From positions 62,535,393 to 62,599,392 of the forward strand of contig CM068581.1 in the NCBI GenBank assembly GCA_035048485.1: a stretch of DNA of 64,000 nt, in the 5' to 3' direction. The first letter of the stretch is position 1, and every line of letters begins with the position of its first letter. Below are positions 11,501-21,000 of the stretch, piece after piece. This stretch comes from Pteria penguin. Its lineage: Eukaryota; Mollusca; Bivalvia; Pterioida; Pteriidae. A program made the position numbers and the translations under genes. The notes beneath the pieces were generated by a model. That model was given only the letters and a program-made list of their open reading frames with translations. It ran no database searches and was not told the DNA's origin.

Positions 11501-14500
11501 ATTAATACCAAACACAGATAACGAAGTCTTATGTATATTATTCTTGGTCAAATTGCAAAAGCAATTCAGGTATTTTGAGTGAGTATATCTATCTGTCTGT
11601 CGGTTAATGTGTATTTCTAATTTAAGATAAAACTAGATCAGTGTGACTTACATTTCATGGTTGAGTAATTAAAAAAAATGTCAGCCATACTGTGTTTTAC
11701 GGTCATTTTTGTTGGGGCTATGAAAATATTTTAAATGAAATATTTAAATTCAGGGCTAGTCGTATGCGATACAGCCCCGTTCATGGTCTGCGGGACTGGA
11801 GTTTTGAGTGGCAAATCATCATTGTTCCCACAAAATGACTTAAGACATAATCAATGCTGTATTATTACTTCAATTTTCCAATCTGAACGTCAATCCCGCA
11901 GTTAACGTGAGGAGGCAAATTAGTGGAATTCTAGGTATTTGTCATTCATATAGAGGAACGATTTTTCTGAAGAATTCTATTCCTCTTCAGGATATTAATT
12001 TTAAATATTCGTTGAAGTCCCTCACACATGACCTTGACAAAGTCCCTATTCAAAAGCTTGTCTACCGATTTACTATTTGATTTCATTGAAATATGCCGAA
12101 CAAATTTGGAAACAGTTCTGAAGGAAATCACATGTTAATATGTACAACAAATGTACATGTATGTGGAATATCTTAAAGTTACTAGTAATGTAATTCTGTT
12201 ATTTTACCTTCATTATACGTGTATAAACACAAACATTTGTATTATCATCTAGGGGAAGAGGTGAATAAGTGATAAATAGCTGAGGTTTACATTTAAAATC
12301 CAAACAGAGTAATGTCATTGAATGATTTATTTCTAAAAATTACGTAGTTTTTATTGCGAGTCCGACTTCTGGAATACCGGCTTTTGTCGAAATTTGTGCG
12401 AGCAAAGGACTTTCGCCTCGTTGGTCCCAACTCCCCACCCCTAACTGTACCAATATTGGTACAGTTGGTGGTTTGGCCCAACGAGGCGAAAGCCCTATGG
12501 TGCGAGGGACTGAATCACAAAGTCTTTACACAGTGAAGGTTAAGCGTACTAATTTAGCAGTTATCTTTCTTAGAGATTAAATCCATTCAACAAAAAAGCT
12601 ACGCCTGATCTTATCCCAGTGGCGAATTTGGTCAATCTTCAAGCGAACGACGAGTCCCTGAAGGACGTGCCAGATAAGAAGTTTTACCTCGCTATGGACT
12701 TTAATAGGATTGACAATTACCATTTTCACGATCCCGATTATTACCCCCTAGAGACTGTAGTGGGCACTCAGTTACTTTCACCACAGATCAACCATATTAC
12801 CTCCATGCTACCACCATCTCCCCCACTTACTCAGTTCCATGACATTCCAAAGGTAAATTTGCTGTAAATTTCAAATATGGAAGAGAGTGTTTTCTTCGTG
12901 ATTTAGATAAATGTATAATCAAACTTAATTGTAATGTAAATAAAATGATAAATAGTAAACTGCACAGGTTAATGTTTCATATCTCAAATAAATAAATAAA
13001 TAAAAATTAATATATAAAAATAGAAAAATAAATAAATAAACAAAAAAAGTGAACTGAATAGTTAATTAAGATGAATTTTTATGATTAAAGAAATAGAATT
13101 GATTTTATTTATTCATTGAATAAATATTAATAAATTCTTCCTCTAATGTAATGTTTATGGATTCCCTGTAGGATTTCTTCTGTAACGCAGACACTGTTCG
13201 TGCAAACTGTTCAGAGGAATTCTGTGAGTGTGTTCACACCCTCCATATTGATCTCGGTGACGTAGTAGAGTTCATCATCATAGATGAAGGCAAGATTTGG
13301 GACGCCAATCATCCCATGCACTTACATGGGTACAGCTTCCGAGTCATTGGCATGGACAGGGTATGTAAACAAATAGATAAAGCTGGTATGTCACCGCGAT
13401 CACATGACCGTGCTATAGTACATGTACACTTCAATTTTATACAAATATGATCACGTGATTATGGTTTACTGCATTTTAATCCTGGTTTGAATTTTCTTGA
13501 CTTTTACCCAGAAACTTGACAGATTTGCCCTTATATCTTATTTTTTGTGCTTGGGATATTGAATTTTAAGATTATATGAGTTCATTTAATTTATAGCTGT
13601 CCTTTTTTTGCTGAATCAACTGCGCTCTGTAAAATGAGGGTTTCATGGAAATTTTAGTCGTAAGATCCATTCAGATCGGACACCGAATTCGTGAAACCTC
13701 AACTAAATTGGTCATAGCTACAGATGATGGATTTCTTACTTTCATATAGGAAGTTGACTTAACAAATACCATTCATATCGAAGCTTTTTTTTTCTTTTTT
13801 TGGCGAGCGGAGTGAATCATGCAATTACACAATATTATGTCATTGATGATTTGAAAGTACATGTATTTACCATTTTGTATATATATATGACCGTTCTATA
13901 GGTCAGAATATCATTTCCAATTACGACAAAATGTTTTTTCCTGTTCTTTTTTTGTTTGTTTGTTTTTTTCAATATTTATTGAAATTAGAGAAAGGATTTT
14001 GGATTTGGATCAAGTATAATAATTACATTTATTGGATTTGTATAAACGTGGAATTGAAAAGTATTTTTTTTATCACAGATAAGTAACTTCACAACTTTAG
14101 AAGAAGTGAAGGCCATGGATAAAGCAGGATTGTTAAAGAGAAACTTAAATGAAAGTGTTGCCAAGGACGCCGTCACTGTACCAGATGGAGGTTACGTCAT
14201 CTTACGTGTTCATGCTAACAATCCAGGTACATATAAATGCAATCTTAACATTTATTGTGAAAGTTTGAGTGGCAAAACCGTGCTTATTAATCATAAGATA
14301 TGTGAGGAATTAATACATTTGAATAGATTTTGTCCAATTTTCGAAGAGATATAGAAATCTCAAGAGCATACATATACATAATTTGGAATAGGGGAATGAT
14401 GATTTGGTTAGAAAAAAATTCTGATTTTTAAAAATAAGGAATACGATTAATTAAAAAAAAAAGAATAAAAATGCATAGATTTTGCTCTAAAAGCGAAAAC

Positions 14501-15220
14501 AGGAAACAAATTACAGCAGTACAGTGGCACATTACATACGTATCGTATGGCAGGAATTACACTTCGCCTTTTCGCCCTGTCAGACCCCAAAAAATAAAAG
14601 TTGCGTTAATTTATTCAGAGCAAGTGGTTTGTTTAAAATACCTATGATTACAATTTTTCTAAAGATTATGACGATTCTTCATAATAAAAGGAATTTATGT
14701 TACATAAGAATTCCATGAAAAATTGCTTAACAACATACAAACCTGGTTTAAACTCCTGTCTTGTAAGCATTTATGGACTGAAGAAGGATTTAATTTTAAC
14801 TTTATCCATAAACTTGTGGAGATTTGGAGATCTGATCAGGAGAGTTCCAGATTCGCCAAGGCCTCTGGTTCTCGCTCAATATACGTACCATACTGAGATG
14901 CATATAGAGACCATCTGATATAGTTGCTATTTTATTATTTCAATTTATTGCTCCCGTAAATTTCAGGATTCTGGTTTTTTCACTGTCACATCGAATTTCA
15001 CGCGGAAATAGGAATGGGAGTCATTCTGAAGGTGGGGAACTTGAAAGAAATGCCGAAAGCTCCGAGACACTTTCCAAAATGTGGAAATTGGGAGTTTAAT
15101 AATTTCGACATTAATGATGAAGAAGAAGAAACAAATTATATTCCTGATGGGCCAAATGGTGCAACTATCAACTCAGTTCATTGGATGTCTTTGATGCTAA
15201 TGTTTTCATTGTTATTCTAA
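2493..15220 (+). CDS. laccase-like multicopper oxidase, complete gene model of nine coding exons
   Basis: Joined exons: 2493-2556, 5035-5252, 7234-7400, 10200-10450, 11032-11444, 12574-12852, 13172-13360, 14079-14226, 14967-15220. They give 660 residues with compatible phases at every junction and GT-AG at every intron. The first ~15 residues form a signal peptide. A Cys-rich N-terminal segment precedes cupredoxin domain 1 with HWHG (residues 118-121) and HFWHAH (159-164). Domain 2 lies around 240-370. Domain 3 carries HPMHLHG (511-517) and [12 protein letters not shown] (582-593). These supply the type 1, 2 and 3 copper ligands. Residue 593, ten after Cys583, is Met, so the type 1 site has an axial Met. 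Members of this family oxidise phenols, catechols or metals with reduction of O2 to water. Length fits animal laccases. The substrate cannot be read from sequence; roles in matrix tanning or shell formation are inference. Confidence 0.92.
2560..3280. repeat. degenerate AT-rich minisatellite in laccase intron 1
   Basis: Irregular units of roughly 40-60 bp recur around GTGAACTCATTAT and AATATTATGGTAGTA. The array begins immediately at the exon 1 donor (GTAAGTGAACTCATTAT). Units are strongly diverged. Reverse-strand open frames here are translations of the repeat. Confidence 0.6.
3433..3710 (+). mobile_element. SINE family 1 with intact target-site duplication, laccase intron 1
   Basis: Full head, body and AATC tail are present. 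The copy is flanked by a perfect 13-bp direct repeat CTGATTTAATATA (3420-3432 and 3711-3723), the expected target-site duplication of LINE-mediated retroposition. This shows the element's exact ends and implies a fairly recent insertion. Confidence 0.92.
3990..4792. mobile_element. foldback (long inverted repeat) element in laccase intron 1
   Basis: Two arms of about 375-390 bp (3990-4362 and 4405-4792) are near-perfect reverse complements around a spacer of about 40 bp. The outer ends read AGTAGCCGCAAGTAGTGGCC and its complement. TAAAA lies directly outside both ends and is a candidate target duplication. Mirrored open frames in the two arms encode the same unrecognised peptide and no transposase, so this looks like a non-autonomous foldback/MITE-type DNA element. 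The right arm has a 14-bp internal duplication around CATGACCACG. Confidence 0.85.
5035..5252 (+). CDS. laccase exon 2 (Cys-rich N-terminal segment)
   Basis: The acceptor follows a T-rich tract ending ACAAG. Encodes [19 protein letters not shown] and then [20 protein letters not shown], ending in [11 protein letters not shown] at the donor GTAAGA. The pattern of Cys followed by [10 protein letters not shown] and MLPGP is typical of animal laccases. A nearer AG at 5040 would break the phase with exon 1, so 5035 was chosen. Confidence 0.92.
5440..6035. repeat. dispersed 'gacctttgacc' repeat in laccase intron 2
   Basis: Two to three imperfect copies of a segment of about 149 bp (TGACCTTTGATCTTATGACC, ATAGGGTTTCCCTCC, TATCCAAATTTGGTT, GGTACTTGAGT) end in a conserved tail (GGACAGAAGGACGGAC, CCTGGCGGGGGCATAA). 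Similar 'caaggtcaaggtcacc ... gacggacgg' sequence recurs near 51150-51350. This is a non-coding dispersed repeat. The reverse-strand open frame of 119 codons across it is a by-product. Confidence 0.65.
6761..6935 (+). repeat. dispersed repeat shared with chitin synthase intron 2 (copy A)
   Basis: GGCCCGTAAACCTGTTAA, ATCGAAAGTTTTTGTGCTGT and CGTGGTGACTCCTGTCAT recur in the same order and orientation at 59402-59581. Likely two copies of one unclassified mobile element. Confidence 0.7.
7234..7400 (+). CDS. laccase exon 3 (HWHG copper motif)
   Basis: The acceptor is TTTACAG and the donor GTAAGA. Encodes [17 protein letters not shown], then [20 protein letters not shown] and [18 protein letters not shown] supplies type 2/type 3 copper ligands. 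The exon ends in phase 2. Its last ~70 bp plus the donor are the founder of the tandem array that follows directly. Reading past the donor in frame gives an immediate TAA, so the first donor must be used to make protein. Confidence 0.95.
7401..8928 (+). repeat. 76-bp tandem array derived from the exon 3/intron 3 boundary
   Basis: There are exactly 20 units of 76 bp after the exon (donor GTAAGA positions run 7401, 7477, 7553 ... 8921 without a slip). Each unit consists of GTAAGATTCAG plus a copy of the exon 3 end (CACATGGACGGTGTACC ... TTTCCAGTATAG). Units differ by a few substitutions (CCC/CCT, CGCAATG/CGTAATG, GGACGG/GGGCGG). Some variants repeat at 304 bp (four units), e.g. ACGGAGTACCC at 7952 and 8256. 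76 is not a multiple of three and each unit carries an in-frame TAA after the donor, so the units are not extra coding exons. Confidence 0.97.
9232..9510 (+). mobile_element. SINE family 1 in laccase intron 3
   Basis: Head (AGCCGGTTTGGCCTAGTGG), B-box (GGTTCGACTCC), body and CAATC-type tail are all present. The copy lies about 300 bp after the end of the 76-bp array. Confidence 0.88.
10200..10450 (+). CDS. laccase exon 4 (HFWHAH copper motif)
   Basis: The acceptor is CAATTTCAG and the exon completes the split Arg codon from exon 3. Encodes [16 protein letters not shown], then [15 protein letters not shown] and [21 protein letters not shown] gives type 3 and type 2 ligands. The donor GTAAAG at 10451 was chosen over GTATGA at 10459 because only the former continues in phase into [11 protein letters not shown]. 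Confidence 0.93.
10484..10735 (+). mobile_element. SINE family 1, diverged, laccase intron 4
   Basis: Recognisable from AGCCAATGTGG, GGGTTCGACTCC, TTTTTCGGATGAGACAG and GTGGGTCCGTAGCAAAG, with many substitutions and a decayed tail. It occupies most of the first half of a 581-bp intron. Confidence 0.75.
11032..11444 (+). CDS. laccase exon 5 (cupredoxin domain 2)
   Basis: Continues [18 protein letters not shown]. Contains the domain 2 patterns [24 protein letters not shown] and [20 protein letters not shown], typical of the second cupredoxin domain of laccases. The donor is GTATAG and the exon ends in phase 0. Confidence 0.94.
12410..12492. repeat. nested palindrome (hairpin) in laccase intron 5
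   Basis: Outer 15-bp arms CTTTCGCCTCGTTGG / CCAACGAGGCGAAAG are perfect complements. They enclose a perfect 24-bp palindrome at 12443-12466 centred on CCAATATTGG. Probably the core of a decayed inverted-repeat element. Confidence 0.8.
12574..12852 (+). CDS. laccase exon 6 (domain 2-3 linker)
   Basis: The acceptor is CTTTCTTAG and the frame is phase 0 at both ends. Encodes [36 protein letters not shown] and [16 protein letters not shown]. The pattern Asn-Pro-Phe-Asn early and a proline-rich end before domain 3 are usual for this family. The donor is GTAAAT. Confidence 0.93.
13172..13360 (+). CDS. laccase exon 7 (HPMHLHG copper motif)
   Basis: 189 bp, phase 0 at both ends, acceptor CCCTGTAG and donor GTATGT. 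Encodes [20 protein letters not shown], then [20 protein letters not shown]. The HPMHLHG motif gives ligands for the type 1, 2 and 3 coppers. Confidence 0.96.
14079..14226 (+). CDS. laccase exon 8 (domain 3)
   Basis: The acceptor is TTTATCACAG. Encodes [19 protein letters not shown], then [17 protein letters not shown], ending in phase 1 at GTACAT. The [12 protein letters not shown] stretch directly precedes the final copper motif, as in other laccases. Confidence 0.94.
14967..15220 (+). CDS. laccase exon 9 (HCHIEFH motif and C-terminus)
   Basis: Encodes [20 protein letters not shown]: the Cys and two His ligands of the type 1 copper with an axial Met, plus type 3 ligands. The tail ends in a short hydrophobic run after a small-residue stretch ([21 protein letters not shown], then TAA). 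That tail would suit a GPI-anchor signal or a terminal membrane anchor; this is inference. No AATAAA lies close to the stop; AATAAA-like hexamers appear at about 15998 and 16360. Confidence 0.93.
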
Positions 15221-15613
15221 TTTTTTTTGTTGAATATAAGAATTGAATATATAAATTTATTCAATTTATAACATTCATGGGGAAGTTTATTGACTATATA
15301 GCCTTGATCTTCATCTGTAAGAACTGTGCATAATATATAAACCTGCTGTATACCTATCCTTTGAAGGAATGTCCATATTGTGATATTATAAAGGGATTGA
15401 GTGTCCTTTTATCTTATAGAGTGAATGTCCCATTGGAAAGTATCCATTCACTGTTTAGTTTAAACATATTTTATTTCGATTGTAGAATGAGTATTGAACA
15501 AAAAAAAAAAAAAAAAAAAAAAGAAAATACGAAAGAATGTTACAAATGCCCCCTTCTGATGTAATCAGGTCATACCGGCAATGCTGTATACATATGTTTA
15601 TCGGAGACAAAGT

Positions 15614-15658
<45 letters not shown>

Positions 15659-15828
15659 ATGTGGTGAATCTTTTAGAGTTCTTTATAAACTTTGACATTG
15701 AAATTATTTCCTTGTTTTTTCCGGGCAAATCTAAATCTCAATCTCCAAAAAGAATTCCTCCTAACGTAAGTGGTAAAAATCTTGATAAATTACTAGTAAA
15801 ATTTCAATCGTTGATAATGATACTGGTG

Positions 15829-15865
<37 letters not shown>

Positions 15866-16435
15866 ATGCAATCTTATTGAATTTGTCGTTAGTCAATATG
15901 TGGTAAGTTTGGGCGAGTAAAATCAAATGAAACTTAGTTTTAATATATAAATGCTGTTGATGCTGTAAAGTGAGATTTCTATGTTTTTACTTTGAAAATA
16001 AAAATGTATTGAATTGTTCAACAGTATTATTTCTCGTGTTACCCCCCAAAAATGTATAAATATAAAATGTTTTATAGGCTAGATATCCTAGAAGAAAAAG
16101 AATATAATATTGAAATTCATATAAAGAAATGTATGAAATTTCTTTATGAAGTACTGGAAATTATAAACTTTAATTTAGATATCGAACTCATTAATAATTT
16201 TGCATTACATGTACTTCTCTCAGTGATATATGAATACTTGATCTACCTTTTATATAGTATATAATACATTTTATGCAATATGCTATGATTTGATGATATT
16301 GTTATGGTATATCCTGACCCGGGTTATATCAAATTTGTATAAAAGGGTACATGTATATTTAATAAAATCAATAAAAAATTTGATCTAACCTCATGAAAAG
16401 TTATGTTATTGCAAACAAACCGGATGTTTACAATT
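15221..16435. other. laccase 3' flank with simple repeats
   Basis: No second gene recognised. Contains a run of 20-plus A residues near 15500-15523, an (AG)n microsatellite at about 15617-15656, an (AT)n tract at about 15830-15862, and AATAAA-type hexamers near 15998 and 16360 that could end the laccase transcript. Confidence 0.5.
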
Positions 16436-16439
16436 AAAT

Positions 16440-16500
16440 TGATTGATTGATTATTGTTTAACGTCATACCACGAATATTTCATGTACATGGTGACGGCTG
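16440..16500 (-). mobile_element. SINE family 1, 3'-end fragment
   Basis: Only the tail end is present, in reverse: GATTGATTGATTATTGTTTA, ACGTCATACCACGAATATTT and ATGGTGACGG. Strong 5' truncation, typical of target-primed insertions. Confidence 0.75.
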
Positions 16501-16539
16501 TTTACATTTAGATTTTTTTGCAGTAGTGATGGGTGCTCC

Positions 16540-16690
16540 CTTCAAGCAAGATTATCTAAAAGTATAGAAGGTGTTGATACAAAATTCTCTAATTATCTAA
16601 AAGTAAAGAAAAAGGTGGTGTTGATACAAGATTATCTAAAAGTAGGAAGATGTTGATACAAGATAAAATATGTTGATACAATGCAATATA
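16540..16690. repeat. short degenerate tandem repeat
   Basis: Repeats of GATTATCTAAAAGTA and GTTGATACAA occur three to four times with variable spacing, just before the large satellite. Confidence 0.55.
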
Positions 16691-16880
16691 CATACATACA
16701 TATATATAACCTCATGGTTCAACTTAAGGATGTGTGTGTAAAGCGGTCATGTAAGCCCTTGAAGTTATTGACAAGTTTTTGACCGTACATAATGTATTTC
16801 TATTCTTTCTCTTTATAAAGTGTATGACTGTCCTGTGAGTTTATGCATGGCCGCTCTGTGATATGACAGGATTAAAAGTT

Positions 16881-17750
16881 GTCTTGTGATCTTACAGCGT
16901 GTATAATGCTGTCTTGTGATCTTACAGGGTGTATAATGCTGTCTTGTGATCTTACAGGGTGTATAATGCTGTCTTGTGATCTTACAGGGTGTATAATGCT
17001 GTCTTGTGATCTTACAGCGTGTATAATGCTGTCTTGTGATCTTACAGGGTGTATAATGCTGTCTTGTGATCTTACAGGGTGTATAATGCTGTGTTGTGAT
17101 CTTACAGCGTGTATAATGCTGTGTTGTGATCTTACAGCGTGTATAATGCTGTCTTGTGATCTTACAGCGTGTATAATGCTGTCTTGTGATCTTACAGGGT
17201 GTATAATGCTGTCTTGTGATCTTACAGGGTGTATAATGATGTCTTGTGACCTTACTGGGTGTATAATGCTGTCTTGTGATCTTACAGGGTGTATAATGCT
17301 GTCTTGTGATCTTACAGGGTGTATAATGCTGTCTTGTGATCTTACAGCGTGTATAATGCTGTCTTGTGATCTTACAGCGTGTATAATGCTGTCTTGTGAT
17401 CTTACAGCGTGTATAATGCTGTCTTGTGATCTTACAGGGTGTATAATGCTGTCTTGTGATCTTACAGGGTGTATAATGCTGTCTTGTGATCTTACAGGGT
17501 GTATAATGCTGTCTTGTGATCTTACAGGGTGTATAATGCTGTCTTGTGATCTTACAGGGTGTATAATGCTGTCTTGTGATCTTACAGGGTGTATAATGCT
17601 GTCTTGTGATCTTACAGGGTGTATAATGCTGTCTTGTGATCTTACAGGGTGTATAATGCTGTCTTGTGATCTTACAGGGTGTATAATGCTGTCTTGTGAT
17701 CTTACAGGGTGTATAATGCTGTCTTGTGATCTTACAGGGTGTATAATGCT
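16881..17750. repeat. 30-bp minisatellite block, 29 units
   Basis: The unit is GTCTTGTGATCTTACAGGGTGTATAATGCT-like and repeats 29 times without a length change. Variants are mainly ACAGCG/ACAGGG. Because 30 is a multiple of three and this frame has no stop, a 320-codon open frame with a ten-residue repeat runs through it; I regard that as a by-product. The unit is related to the 28-bp unit that follows: the two share GTGTAT...CTGTC.TGTGAT.TTA. Confidence 0.97.
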
Positions 17751-18064
17751 GTCCTGTAAACTTAATCTATACGGCCGTTCTGTGATCTTATCGTGTGTAT
17801 GGTCGCCCTATTATCTTATCTTATCTGTGACCAGTCTATGATCTTATTGAGTGTTTGGGCGTTCTGTGATTGTATGGAATGTATGGTCACTATCTGATTT
17901 TAAATCACGTTGATGGAGTGTTTGGCCGTCCTAAGATCTTAATGAGCGTTTGACAGCCCTATTATCTTCTGGAATGTATGGTCGCCCTATAATCTTATTT
18001 AGCGTCTGGCTGTCCTATGATTTTCTGGCTTGTATGACCACCCTATGATTAGAGGATTTGTGAT
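17751..18064. repeat. diverged transition between the 30-bp and 28-bp arrays
   Basis: Degenerate units (GGCCGTTCTGTGATCTTAT, GGTCGCCCTATTATCTTAT and similar) of variable length link the two homogeneous blocks. This is the usual state of array edges. Confidence 0.8.
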
Positions 18065-21000
18065 CCTCATGTCATGTGATATTATGTGGTGTATGACTGT
18101 CCTGTGATATTATGTGGTGTATGACTGTCCTGTGATACTATGTGGTGTATGACTGTCCTGTGTCCTAATGTGGTGTATGGCTGTCCTGTGATATTATGTG
18201 GTGTATGACTGTCCTGTTATATTATGTGGTGTATGACTGTCCTGTGATATCATGTGGTGTATGACTGTCCTGTGATATTATGTGGTGTATGGCTGTCCTG
18301 TGATATTATGTGGTGTATGACTGTCCTGTGATATTATGTGGTGTATGACTGTCCTGTGATATTATGTGGGGTATGACCGTCCTGTGATATTATGTGGTGT
18401 ATGACTGTCCTGTGATATTATGTGGTGTATGACTGTCCTGTGATATTATGTGCTGTATGACTGTCCTGTGATATTGTGTGGTGTATGACTGTCCTGTGAT
18501 ATTGTGTGGTGTATGACTGTCCTGTGATATTGTGTGGTGTATGACTGTCCTGTGATATTATGTAGTGTATGGCTGTCCTGTGATATTATGTGGTGTATGA
18601 CTGTCCTGTGATATTGTGTGGTGTATGACTGTCCTGTGATATTATGTAGTGTATGGCTGTCCTGTGATATTATGTGGTGTATGACTGTCCTGTGATATTA
18701 TGCAGTGTATGACTGTCCTGTGATATTATGTGGTGTATGACTGTCCTGTGATATTATGTGGTGTATAGCTGTCCTGTGATCTTATGTGGTGTATGACTGT
18801 CCTGTGATATTCTGGGGTGTATGACTGTCCTGTCATATTATGTGGTGTATGACTGTCCTGTGATATTATGTGGTATATGACTGTCCTGTGATATTATGTG
18901 GTGTATGACTGTCCTGTGATATTATGTGGTGTATGACTGTCCTGTGATATTATGTGGTGTATAGCTGTCCTGTCATCTTATGTGGTGTATGACTGTCCTG
19001 TGATATTATGGGGTGTATGACTGTCCTGTCATATTATGTGGTGTATGACTGTCATGTGATATTATGTGGTGTATAGCTGTCCTGTCATCTTATGTGGTGT
19101 ATGACTGTCCTGTGATATTATGGGGTGTATGACTGTCCTGTCATATTATGTGGTGTATGACTGTCATGTGATATTATGTGGTGTATGACTGTCATGTGAT
19201 ATTATGTGGTGTATGACTGTCCTGTGATATTATGTGGTGTATGGCTGTCCTGTGATCTTATGTGGTGTATGACTGTCCTGTGATCTTGTTGTATTACGTG
19301 GTGTATGACTGTCCTGTGATATTATGTGGTGTATGACTGTCATGTGATATTATGTGGGGTATGGCTGTCCTGTGATATTATGTGGTGTATGACTGTCATG
19401 TGATATTATGTGGTGTATGGCTGTCCTGTGATATTATGTGGTGTATGACTGTCATGTGATATTATGTGCTGTATGACTGTCCTGTGATATTATGTGGTGT
19501 ATGACTGTCCTGTGATATTATGTGGTGCATGACTGTCCTGTAATATTATGTGGTGTATGACTGTCATGTGATATTATTTGGTGTATGACTGTCCTGTGAT
19601 ATTATGTGGTGTATGACTGTCATGTGATATTATGTGGTGTATGGCTGTCCTGTGATTTTATGTGGTGTATGACTGTCATGTGATATTATGTGGTGTATGG
19701 CTGTCCTGTGATATTATGTGGTGTATGACTGTCCTGTGATATTATGTGGTGTATGACTGAACTGTGATATTTAGTGGTGTATGACTGTCCTGTGATATTA
19801 TGTGGTGTATGACTGTCATGTGATATTATGTGGTGTATGACTGTCCTGTGATATTATGTGGTGTATGACTGTCATGTGATATTATGTGGTGTATGGCTGT
19901 CCTGTGATTTTATGGGGTGTATGACTGTCATGTGATATTATGTGGTGTATGGCTGTCCTGTGATATTATGTGGTGTATGACTGTCCTGTGATATTATGTG
20001 GTGTATGACTGTCCTGTGATATTATGTGGTGTATGACTGTCCTGTGATATTATGTGGTGTATGACTGTCCTGTGATATTACGTGGTGTATGATTGACCTG
20101 TGATATTATGTGGTGTATGACTGTCCTGTGATATCATGCAGTGTATGACTGTCCTGTGATATTATGTGGTGTATGGCTGTCCTGTGATATTATGTGGTGT
20201 ATGGCTGTCCTGTGATCTTATGTGGTGTATGAGTGTCCTGTGATATTATGTGGTGTATGACTGTCCTGTGATATTATGTGGTGTATGACTGTCCTGTGAT
20301 ATTATGTGCTGTATGACTGTCCTGTGGTATTATGTGCTGTATGACTGTGATGCGATCTTATGTGGTGTATGCCTGTCCTGTGATATTACGTGGTGTATGA
20401 CTGTCCTGTGATATTATGTGGCGTATGACTGTTCTGTGATATTATGTGGTGTATTACTGTCCTGTGATATTATGTGGTGTACGACTGTCCTGTGATATTA
20501 TGTGGTGTATAACTGTCCTGTGATATTATGTGGTGTATGACTGTCCTGTGATATTATGTGGTGTATGGCTGTCCTGTGATCTTATGGGGTGTATGACTGT
20601 CCTGTGATATTATGTAGTGTATGCCTGTCCTGTGATATTATGTGGTGTATGGCTGTCCTGTGATATTATGTGGTGTATGGCTGTCCTGTGATCTTATGGA
20701 GTGTATGACTGTCCTGTGATATTATGTGGTGTATAACTGTCCTCTGATATTATGGGGTGTATGACTGTCATGTGATCTTATGTGGTGTATGACTGTCCTG
20801 TGATATTATGTGGTGTATGACTGTCCTCTGGTATTATGTGGTGTATGGCTGTCCTGTGGTATTATGTGGTGTATGATTGTCTTGTGATATTACGTAGTGT
20901 ATGACTGTCCTGTGATCTTATGTGGTGTATGACTGTCCTGTGATATTATGTGGTGTATGGTTGTCCTGTGATATTATGTGGTGTATGACTGTCCTGTGAT

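Noticed and set aside
16879..17841. 320-codon open frame with a ten-residue repeat
   Set aside because: It is a direct consequence of a 30-bp tandem unit lacking stops in one frame; no start context, splice structure or known repeat-protein pattern.
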